Shown in pieces: positions 43,127-50,351 of a DNA stretch of 64,000 nucleotides. Each line of letters starts with the position of its first letter. Positions within the stretch are counted from its first letter, which is position 1. The stretch covers positions 1-64,000 of the forward strand of contig NZ_JAKIKT010000001.1 in the NCBI RefSeq assembly GCF_023349125.1, given 5' to 3'. The notes beneath the pieces are model-generated. The model did not search any database. It saw nothing but the letters and a program-made list of their open reading frames with translations, and had not been told where the DNA came from. The stretch is from Shewanella corallii (GTDB lineage Bacteria > Pseudomonadota > Gammaproteobacteria > Enterobacterales > Shewanellaceae). A program made the position numbers and the translations under genes.

Positions 43127-43669
43127 GTGCGGCTATTATTCCTGGCTCCGGCAAAGCTGTTAAGTGAACAGGACAAGCGTCTCTATTGCACCATAGTTGG
43201 CTGGTTTCACCGATATAACAGCCTGCGTTGGCTCAGGCGACTATCGGCGACCGCCGATGGCCCTGTTTATCTGGTGACGGCATTGGCTCTGCTCGGGCTG
43301 AGCGAAAAAGGTCAGCATTTTTTTCTGCTGTTGGCCGCCGGATTTGCCATTGAACTCCCCCTTTATTGGCTGCTCAAAAACAGCATACGTCGAACCCGTC
43401 CATGCCATCAGGCACTGGGGCTGAAAATCGATTTTGAACCCTCAGACAGATTCAGTTTGCCATCCGGTCATACCGCGGGCGCCTGTGTATACGCCAGTGC
43501 GATATTGGCGGTTTACCCCGTCTTTGCGCCTCTGGCCTTTGCCTGGGCGGCGATGGTTGGCCTCTCCCGTATAGGTTTGGGGGTGCATTACCCATTGGAT
43601 ATTGTGGCCGGGGCCGCTTTGGGGATCGGCGCATTTGGATTGGTCCCGGCAACCTTGCTGGTCGCCTGA
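43127..43669 (+). CDS. PAP2-family membrane phosphatase
   Basis: The 180-residue protein has the three phosphatase motifs KNSIRRTRP, PSGHTAG and SRIGLGVHYPLDI, between about four to five membrane helices. It should dephosphorylate a lipid phosphate such as undecaprenyl pyrophosphate or phosphatidate, with the active site facing the periplasm. The start is GTG after GGAGGC. It is 30 bp upstream of the glycosyltransferase gene, which suggests a shared lipid or glycolipid pathway. Confidence 0.9.
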   Translation: MRLLFLAPAKLLSEQDKRLYCTIVGWFHRYNSLRWLRRLSATADGPVYLVTALALLGLSEKGQHFFLLLAAGFAIELPLYWLLKNSIRRTRPCHQALGLKIDFEPSDRFSLPSGHTAGACVYASAILAVYPVFAPLAFAWAAMVGLSRIGLGVHYPLDIVAGAALGIGAFGLVPATLLVA

Positions 43670-43698
43670 TTCAGGGAAGAAAGAGGGGATATGAGCCA

Positions 43699-44769
43699 AT
43701 GAAAATATTGTATGGAGTGCAGGGCACAGGCAATGGACACCTGAGCCGCGCCAGAGTGATGGCTGATGCGCTGGCCAGGCAGGGCGTTGAGGTCGACTAC
43801 CTGTTCAGCGGCCGGGCGACGGATCAGTTTTTTGATATGCAGGCGTTCGGCGACTACCGGGTTGCCAGAGGGCTGACATTTGTCACCTGCAGCGGCTCTA
43901 TCTCGCCGGGCAAGACGGTATTGAAAAATCTGAACCTGGGATGGTGGCGGGAGATCAACTCGCTGGATCTGTCAGGTTATGATCTGGTACTCAACGACTT
44001 TGAGCCGGTTTCCGCCTGGGCAGCCCGTCGGCAAGGAGTGCCCTCTCTGGGGATAAGTCATCAGGCTGCCCTTAAGTATCCCGTGCCCAAAGTCGGCGAT
44101 ACCTGGCTTAACGAAAAGCTGTTGAACTACTTTGCTCCGGTAGACATTGCGTTGGGTTGTCACTGGCATCACTTTGGCTTTCCCATTCTGCCGCCTTTTG
44201 TTGAAGTCAGCCCCGTGCAGCAGGAGTTCCCCCATCATATTCTGGTGTATCTGCCCTTTGAGTCTCCCGAATCTATTGCCACCCTGCTGGCACCTCACAT
44301 TGACTACAGCTTTAAGGTGTATCACGCAGGCATAAAGCCGGACGCATTGCCTCCACATATCGAGTGGCACGGGTTTGACCGGGATGGTTTTAAGGCGCAA
44401 CTGGCAAGCTGCGGTGGTGTGATAGGTAATGCCGGATTTGAACTGGCCAGCGAAGCGCTGACATTAGGAAAGAAGCTGCTGGTTAAGCCGGTTATCGGTC
44501 AGTTTGAGCAGCTGTCCAATGTGGCGGCGTTGGAGTTATTGGGAGCGGCTGAGACCATGATGAGTCTCGACCCTGTCACCCTTGAACGCTGGCTGAAGCA
44601 GTTGTCTCCCCAGCCCATCAATTACCCCTGTGTTGCAGATAAACTGGTGCACTGGTTGTTGGCTGGAAGGTGGGATAATTCTGCGGAGCTGTGCCGTGAT
44701 CTGTGGTCGGCAGTGGAGTTGCCCGACAGCTGGCGATCCCGTCGGGATGCCGCTGCCATAGCCGGATAG
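43699..44769 (+). CDS. MJ1255/VC2487-like glycosyltransferase
   Basis: The 356-residue protein begins MKILYGVQGTGNGHLSRA, the donor-loop motif of GT-B fold enzymes of the MJ1255/VC2487 group (related to GT28/MurG), with DLVLNDFEPVSAWAAR, and GNAGFELASEALTLGKKLLV in the C-terminal nucleotide-sugar site. Substrates are unknown. It follows a PAP2 phosphatase by 30 bp in the same direction, and is convergent with the DUF971 gene, whose stop lies 4 bp away. Confidence 0.88.
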   Translation: MKILYGVQGTGNGHLSRARVMADALARQGVEVDYLFSGRATDQFFDMQAFGDYRVARGLTFVTCSGSISPGKTVLKNLNLGWWREINSLDLSGYDLVLNDFEPVSAWAARRQGVPSLGISHQAALKYPVPKVGDTWLNEKLLNYFAPVDIALGCHWHHFGFPILPPFVEVSPVQQEFPHHILVYLPFESPESIATLLAPHIDYSFKVYHAGIKPDALPPHIEWHGFDRDGFKAQLASCGGVIGNAGFELASEALTLGKKLLVKPVIGQFEQLSNVAALELLGAAETMMSLDPVTLERWLKQLSPQPINYPCVADKLVHWLLAGRWDNSAELCRDLWSAVELPDSWRSRRDAAAIAG

Positions 44770-44773
44770 TTGC

Positions 44774-45157
44774 TCAGGAATACTTGATATTCATTGCGAT
44801 CAGCGGCTCGCGGGAGGCTTTCTCTGCGCGCAGACGGGCCAGATATTGTTCCCACAGTGTGGTCTGGTTGCTGGCCAGATCCCACAGCACTTTCCAGGAG
44901 TAGAGGCCGGTATCATGTCCATCATCGAAGATCAGCTTAACCGCATAGTTTCCCACGGGTTCGATAGCCCTGATGTTCACATCTTTCTTATGGGTAACCA
45001 GTACGGGCTTGCCGTGTCCGTGGACCTCGGCGGACGGGGAGTGCACCCGCAAAAACTCACAGCTCAGGCTGTGCTGGCTGCCGTCGCTGAAGGTGATTTC
45101 CAGCAGGCGGGACTTCTTTTTCAGTTTCAGTGCTGTGACGTTGGGATGAGTGTTCAT
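44774..45157 (-). CDS. DUF971 family protein
   Basis: The 127-residue protein has the DUF971 (GBBH-like N-terminal) pattern: VTALKLKKKSRLLEITFSDG, LSCEFLRVHSPSAEVHGHG, VNIRAIEPVGNYAVKLIFDDGHDTGLYSW, LWEQYLARL. This domain is found at the N-terminus of gamma-butyrobetaine hydroxylases and as a stand-alone protein near Fe-S or hslVU genes; its role is not settled. ATG at 45157 matches homologues; ATG at 45169 and 45208 are alternatives. Confidence 0.9.
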   Translation of the reverse strand: MNTHPNVTALKLKKKSRLLEITFSDGSQHSLSCEFLRVHSPSAEVHGHGKPVLVTHKKDVNIRAIEPVGNYAVKLIFDDGHDTGLYSWKVLWDLASNQTTLWEQYLARLRAEKASREPLIAMNIKYS

Positions 45158-45320
45158 GACTGCTCGCATTCCAGAGTGATGAGCTGATTTTAAGCGCTTG
45201 AGCGCCACTTGTCCTGTTTGTCATAGATAAGCCTGTCCGTTCTTTTCAAATTGTTTCACTTGTTGGTTGTGTGATTAACTTTTGTTATTGAATGAGATAT
45301 AAAGGTGCCTTGATTCAGGG

Positions 45321-48300
45321 ATGGCATATCAAATGGACAGGGTAGAGTTTGGTTTGGGTGAATGGCAGGTATTGCCGGCCACCAACAAATTAGCGCGACA
45401 TGGCCGGGCCAAATCCGTCGAACCCAAGGCGATGGAAGTGCTGCTGTTGCTCTGCGCCCATCCCGGAGAACTTGTTACCACCGAACAGCTACTGGACAGT
45501 GTCTGGCCAGCCTTCGAAAGCGGCGACAACCCGCTGCACAAGGTGATAAACCAGCTGCGCCGTGCGCTCGGAGACAGTGCATCCAATCCCTCATATATTG
45601 AAACCATTCGCGGCAAAGGCTATCGCATCCTTGCTGATATCCAACTGCCCCAAAGCCCTGCGCCACAGTCTGAATTAGCCTCTTCCTGGGCGGGAAAATC
45701 CCCCTTCCCCGGTCTGCAGGCGTACTCACCGGCGTATTCAGATCTGTTTTTTGGTCGTGAGCGGGCGCTGGATGCCCTGCTTGAACGCATTGTGCGCCAG
45801 GTCCGTTATGGCCGTGCATTTTGTCTGGTATTGGGGCCAAGCGGCTGCGGCAAGTCTTCACTGCTGCAGGCTGGAGTGCTGCCAAAACTGGCGGCGCCAG
45901 AAGGTGTTGATGGCGTCGCTGTATTGTCCCATGTCACAGTGGATTTTGCCGATGTGGAGCAGGGCATGCTGTTTATGGCAGTGGCCAGTGCCATGCTGGA
46001 TTGGGAGCTGGATGATGAGGGGCTGTTCCCTGACGAAAGTGCCTTCAGCCTGTCAGAAAAGCTTCGCAACAATGCTGCTGAGCTGCTGAAAGACCTCAAA
46101 AAACGCCTGCCGCGAGTCGGGCCTGACATGCCCAGGCTGGCGTTGGTGGTGGACAGGCTGGAAGTGCTGCTTACCTCCCGGGCACACAGCCGACAGGACA
46201 GGACCGCCTTTATTGAGCTCCTGGAGACCCTGGCAGGATCTGGCGCGGTACTGGTGCTCAGCGCCTGTCGCAACGAGTTTTACCCTGAACTGGTGAGTTT
46301 TCCCACGCTGTCTGAAGGACGTGCCCGCGGGGCACAGTTTGATTTGGCCCAGGCATCCAGGGCAGAGCTGGCCCGCATGATACGACTGCCCGCGCGGGCC
46401 GCCGGATTAGAGTGGCAAACCGATCCTGAGTCGGGCCTGACTCTGGATGAACTGCTGGTGGAGGAAGCCGCCAACTACCCCGATGCACTGCCCATGTTGC
46501 AGTACACCCTGGAAGCCCTGTATCTGGGCAAACAGGACAATACCCTGCTGGTCAGTTGTTATCAGGCACTGGGCGGACTTGAGGGAGCCATAGGCCAGAC
46601 CGCCGAGCAAACCATCAGTCAACTCCCCAAAAAGGATGCCGAAGCCCTGCCGAGAGTTCTCTCCCTGCTGGTCAGTTTCCGCGAAGACGAGGAGACACTG
46701 ACCAGCCGCAGCGCCCGGTTCAGCGCCCTGCAAACCGATGCTGAAAGACGTCTGGTGGATGCTCTGGTGACCGCCCGTTTGTTTGTGGCTCACCTGTATC
46801 AGGGGGAGCGCTGTTTCCGCATCGCCCATGAAGCCCTGTTACGGCGCTGGCACAGAGCCAGTGAGTGGATTAATCAGCATCAGGATGCGCTCAAAAGCCG
46901 GGCCAGGCTCTCTGTTCATACCCGCCGCTGGCTGGATGAAAAGCGGTCCCGTAACTACTTATTACCCCATGGTAAACCGCTGCAGGAGGCTCAGGAATTG
47001 CGAGCCGATCCTCTGCTGGTATTAACCGAGTCTGAGATGACCTATATCAGAGAGTCAGAGCGGCGGGAGCGTTTACTGCAGCTGAGCAAAATAGCCATTG
47101 CCGCTTCTTTGCTGTTGTTGACCTGCCTGTCTGTCTACATGGGCGTTCAGAGTCAGCAGGCTGAGCAGCGTGCCACCGAAAAGCGGCTGGCGGCGGAAAA
47201 CCTGCTGGGCTTTATGGTGGGGGATTTTGCCGACAAGCTCAGAGGCATTGGTCGTATGGACTTGCTCGACGGCATCAGCAACAAGGCGCTGGAGTATTTC
47301 AGCCGCCCGGATTGGGACGAGGGTGTTGGTTTCGACGCCCGTTTCCAGCATGGCCAAACGCTGGAGGCGATAGGCGAAGTGGCCTACTCCCGCGGCAAAA
47401 CCGATGAGGCCAAACAGGCACTGTTGACCGCCCGGGAACAACTGCTGGCGTTGTCGAAGATTCAGCCCGAGAACTTGAAACTGCTTAAAACCCTGGGTGC
47501 GAATGCGTTTTGGCTGGGGCAGCTGGAGTATGACAACTCAGACTGGGACGCCGCCCGACCCTGGTTTAAGGCTTATCTTGACCACAGCGAGGCTATGGTA
47601 GCGGCTGCGCCGCAGGATTTTGACGCGCTGCTGGAGCTTTCCTATGCCCAAAGCTCCTTAGGCTCGCTGGCACTCAAGCGCATGGATTTCGACTCAGCCA
47701 CAATCAATTTTGAGACGGCCTTGATGACTCAGGAGCGCTTATTGCAGTTACAACCGGATAATGAGCAGCTGTTGGCCAATACCGCCAACACTCAATCCTG
47801 GTTGGCCACGTCCAAAGTACATCTGGGGCAGATAAGTGCAGGGATACAGCTTTACGAGCAGATTGATGCTGCTCTGGAGCGGGATAAAGACGCTTACATC
47901 AAAGATCGCCGCAGCTATCTGCTTGAAAAACTGGCAGACCTTTATTTTTATAAAAGTGAAGTGCAGAAAGGAAAGTTGGCTTTAAATACAGCTTTTTCAC
48001 TCAGATACGAGGTGCTAAAGGAAGACCCAAACAATTTGTTATGGGTCTATGAACTGGCTGTGCTGGAAGTCACTCGGTTGCTTCATGGCTTGATACCCGT
48101 TCAAGACCTGAATGCTATCAGCGATATAGAGCGTCGACTCAATATAGATACCACTCAGCTGTCTGCTGCAAGGCAGGACAAGCTTGCCGCATTGCTAAGT
48201 TATGCCAAAGCCGAACAATACCTACTCAGTGGCGATGATGCTGAAGCGTTGGCAGCAAGTCTCATAGCTGTGGATTTGCTGTCCAGCCTGCATCTGGAAA

Positions 48301-48566
48301 CATCGGCTGATACCAGTCTGCTCAGTGACTTGTCTGCAGCAAAAATGCTCCTGTTTACCATAGAGCAAAGCCATTTCTCTCAGGCGTCAAAAGCGCTTTG
48401 CTTTGAGGTCGAGGCCAGCCTGGCCACTATGATTGATAAATCAATTGAGCCCAGGTTGCTGGTGCCCTATATCGAGGCGCTTGAATGTTTGGAAGAGGGA
48501 CAAAAGCTTGAGTCGCTGAAACAGCGACTGGCAAGACAGGGCGAGTTGCCCTCTGTGTATTTGTAG
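45321..48566 (+). CDS. Membrane-spanning winged-helix/STAND-ATPase/TPR regulator
   Basis: The 1081-residue protein carries, in order: an OmpR/CadC-type winged-helix DNA-binding domain (about 5-108, VEPKAMEVLLLLCAHPGE, LRRALGD, IETIRGKGYRI), a STAND/AAA-type NTPase with Walker A GPSGCGKSS (172-180) and Walker B LALVVDRLE (273-281), a helical arm with HEALLRRWHRASEWI (about 503-517), one membrane helix (about 591-609), and 470 residues of TPR-like repeats that should lie in the periplasm. It may be a one-component transcription factor that couples an external signal to ATP-driven assembly. The start has weak CAGGG upstream; ATG at 45333 is possible. The adjacent 115-residue gene is likely co-transcribed. 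Confidence 0.88.
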   Translation: MAYQMDRVEFGLGEWQVLPATNKLARHGRAKSVEPKAMEVLLLLCAHPGELVTTEQLLDSVWPAFESGDNPLHKVINQLRRALGDSASNPSYIETIRGKGYRILADIQLPQSPAPQSELASSWAGKSPFPGLQAYSPAYSDLFFGRERALDALLERIVRQVRYGRAFCLVLGPSGCGKSSLLQAGVLPKLAAPEGVDGVAVLSHVTVDFADVEQGMLFMAVASAMLDWELDDEGLFPDESAFSLSEKLRNNAAELLKDLKKRLPRVGPDMPRLALVVDRLEVLLTSRAHSRQDRTAFIELLETLAGSGAVLVLSACRNEFYPELVSFPTLSEGRARGAQFDLAQASRAELARMIRLPARAAGLEWQTDPESGLTLDELLVEEAANYPDALPMLQYTLEALYLGKQDNTLLVSCYQALGGLEGAIGQTAEQTISQLPKKDAEALPRVLSLLVSFREDEETLTSRSARFSALQTDAERRLVDALVTARLFVAHLYQGERCFRIAHEALLRRWHRASEWINQHQDALKSRARLSVHTRRWLDEKRSRNYLLPHGKPLQEAQELRADPLLVLTESEMTYIRESERRERLLQLSKIAIAASLLLLTCLSVYMGVQSQQAEQRATEKRLAAENLLGFMVGDFADKLRGIGRMDLLDGISNKALEYFSRPDWDEGVGFDARFQHGQTLEAIGEVAYSRGKTDEAKQALLTAREQLLALSKIQPENLKLLKTLGANAFWLGQLEYDNSDWDAARPWFKAYLDHSEAMVAAAPQDFDALLELSYAQSSLGSLALKRMDFDSATINFETALMTQERLLQLQPDNEQLLANTANTQSWLATSKVHLGQISAGIQLYEQIDAALERDKDAYIKDRRSYLLEKLADLYFYKSEVQKGKLALNTAFSLRYEVLKEDPNNLLWVYELAVLEVTRLLHGLIPVQDLNAISDIERRLNIDTTQLSAARQDKLAALLSYAKAEQYLLSGDDAEALAASLIAVDLLSSLHLETSADTSLLSDLSAAKMLLFTIEQSHFSQASKALCFEVEASLATMIDKSIEPRLLVPYIEALECLEEGQKLESLKQRLARQGELPSVYL

Positions 48567-48588
48567 TTTCAACAACAAGGAAGAAAAA

Positions 48589-48936
48589 ATGGCACAAAAA
48601 GACATTACCGTAACTGTTACTTTGGATGAGGCTGGCGTTCCACTGTTTACTTATAACCCGCCAGGCACTGTAGTGGTAACAGAGGAAAATACCGAGATTA
48701 TCTACAGTCTGGATGACCAGACAGGTAAAGGCTTAAGCTTTGCCGGAGCCTCATTTGCCAACCCCTTTGACGGCGTGATTGACTCGGTCAGCGTAACGCC
48801 AAACATTCTGACATTGCATGACTCCGACCAGGTGAATGGACAAACTGGATTTAGATTGCTGTTTAAGATCGAGGGCCAGACCCTGTTGTTAAATAGCCCA
48901 GATCCTGTGGTGATTGATAAAAAGCGCACAGCTTAA
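48589..48936 (+). CDS. Small beta-rich protein of unknown function, partner of the STAND regulator
   Basis: ATG follows AAGGAAG with good spacing, 22 bp after the STAND gene stop. The 115-residue product has no signal peptide or membrane helix and consists of alternating hydrophobic strands (ITVTVTLDEAG, TVVVTEENTEIIYSLDD, FRLLFKIEGQTLLL) and ends SPDPVVIDKKRTA, like a single beta-sandwich domain. I do not recognise the family with confidence. It is followed by a clear terminator, so the two genes form one unit. Confidence 0.8.
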   Translation: MAQKDITVTVTLDEAGVPLFTYNPPGTVVVTEENTEIIYSLDDQTGKGLSFAGASFANPFDGVIDSVSVTPNILTLHDSDQVNGQTGFRLLFKIEGQTLLLNSPDPVVIDKKRTA

Positions 48937-48966
48937 AGTCCGATTTGCAGCTGTGTGTGTAGTTTG

Positions 48967-48994
48967 GTGCCGATCTTTTTCGGCACTTTTATTT
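48967..48994 (+). terminator. Terminator of the STAND two-gene unit
   Basis: GTGCCG and CGGCAC pair around an 8-nt T-rich loop, followed by TTTTATTT on the plus strand, 31 bp after the stop of the 115-residue gene. Confidence 0.82.
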
Positions 48995-49031
48995 AGAGCA
49001 AATAGTCATCTTATAAGAGCAAATCGTCATC
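48995..49031 (+). repeat. Paired 16-bp direct repeat upstream of the PAS-GGDEF gene
   Basis: AGAGCAAATAGTCATC (48995-49010) and AGAGCAAATCGTCATC (49016-49031) match at 15 of 16 positions and start 21 bp apart, two helical turns. They lie in the 317-bp gap between the STAND unit and the cyclase gene, about 225 bp before the latter, and may be an operator pair. The rest of the gap holds nothing clear. Confidence 0.6.
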
Positions 49032-49253
49032 GATACGGTCAGTATTCTGTCTCTCCTTCCTTCAAACACCAGTTCCAACATCTCATTTTATCCGCCAGCA
49101 ACCTTACAACAGGCTCCGTCTTGCTGTTGAGGTTGAATTTATTTTGTTTATAAACAGTAGGTTAAAAATCAAGGTTGCCGGAAGGTTCAACATATAGTGG
49201 CGTCATAAACTGGGCTTGCCAATTCGGGAAAGTGTACCGACAGGGAGCCGGTG

Positions 49254-50228
49254 ATGAGCGTATTAACCGCCAAATATAACAAGATAACCTCAGCCAATGT
49301 GACACCATTTCACCCCAGATTGAACCATCTGAGAGTGGGACCAGATCCATTGCAGAATGAACTGACTCAACTGCTGGGGCAGATGCAGGACGCCAAGGTG
49401 CTGGTGGATGGTAAAGGCAAAGTGTTGAGTATCAATCTGGCGGCAGCCATGCTGCTGGGCGACACCTGCGAATCGTTTTTGGATGAACATTGGCAGAGCT
49501 GGCTTACCACGCCTTTTAAGTCTGAGTACGAGTTTATGCTGGTGCGCCGGGAGGGGATGTTGATGCCCCTGCAACACGGCCCCAGAGAGGTGGTGATTAA
49601 TCAGGCCTGTGGCGGTGTGTTACCTGTGCATTTGTCGGTTTCCAGTATTGGCGAGCTGTTTGTGTTGTCACTGCAGGATTTAAGTGACCTGAAAGCCGAG
49701 CTGGCGCGCATGTCTGAACTGGCGGCCAAAGATCCCCTGACATCTCTTTATAACCGGAGAGCGTTTGATGAAGCGCTGCAGCGTCATTGGGACAGTTGTA
49801 AGGAGGATAAGTTGCCTCTGTGTACCGTCATTATCGATGTGGATTACTTTAAGTCTTTCAACGATATGCATGGCCATATTCAGGGAGATAAGTGTTTAAA
49901 GCGGATTGCCCGGGTGATCCGCGGTGAATTGCCCAACAAGCAGTCGATGGCTGCCCGTTATGGCGGAGAAGAGTTTGCCCTGATCCTGCCGGGCTGTGCG
50001 GAATGGCAGGCGCAGGAAGTAGCTGAACGTATTCGCGCCAGAGTGCGCTCGCTGGAGTTCGGCATGTATGGATTGCCGGAGGAAACCATGGTGAGCGTCA
50101 GCCAGGGAATTGCATCGGAAGAGGGTGAGAACTTTCCTTCGCCTGTTGCCATGCTGTGCTGTGCCGATACCGCCCTTTACCGCTCCAAAAAAGAGGGGCG
50201 TGACAGAATTACCAGTTGCAGTTGCTGA
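49254..50228 (+). CDS. PAS-GGDEF diguanylate cyclase (cytoplasmic)
   Basis: ATG at 49254 follows GGGAGCC; a GTG three bases earlier is not needed. The 324-residue protein has no membrane helix, a PAS-like domain (about 42-140, AKVLVDGKGKVLSINLAAAMLLG) and a GGDEF domain (about 155-320) with DPLTSLYNRRAF, IDVDYFKSFND and GGEEF at 237-241. The RxxD inhibitory motif is missing: the site reads NKQS, so product inhibition is not expected. It should make c-di-GMP in response to a cytoplasmic cue. It ends at the terminator at 50304-50350. Confidence 0.92.
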   Translation: MSVLTAKYNKITSANVTPFHPRLNHLRVGPDPLQNELTQLLGQMQDAKVLVDGKGKVLSINLAAAMLLGDTCESFLDEHWQSWLTTPFKSEYEFMLVRREGMLMPLQHGPREVVINQACGGVLPVHLSVSSIGELFVLSLQDLSDLKAELARMSELAAKDPLTSLYNRRAFDEALQRHWDSCKEDKLPLCTVIIDVDYFKSFNDMHGHIQGDKCLKRIARVIRGELPNKQSMAARYGGEEFALILPGCAEWQAQEVAERIRARVRSLEFGMYGLPEETMVSVSQGIASEEGENFPSPVAMLCCADTALYRSKKEGRDRITSCSC

Positions 50229-50303
50229 ATGATTTGAACATCGCCCTGAGATGATTGGTGCTGCTCTATTGCTCCACTGAATAGTTGATGCAAAGTTGCC
50301 ACA

Positions 50304-50350
50304 GCCGCCCGACGGATAAGCCTTTGGCTTTCCCCGGGCGGCGTTTTTTG
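50304..50350 (+). terminator. Terminator between the GGDEF and tectonin genes
   Basis: GCCGCCCG (50304-50311) pairs with CGGGCGGC (50335-50342), with an inner AAGCC/GGCTT stem, followed by GTTTTTTG on the plus strand. It abuts the stop of the minus-strand tectonin gene. Confidence 0.8.
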
Positions 50351-50351
50351 C

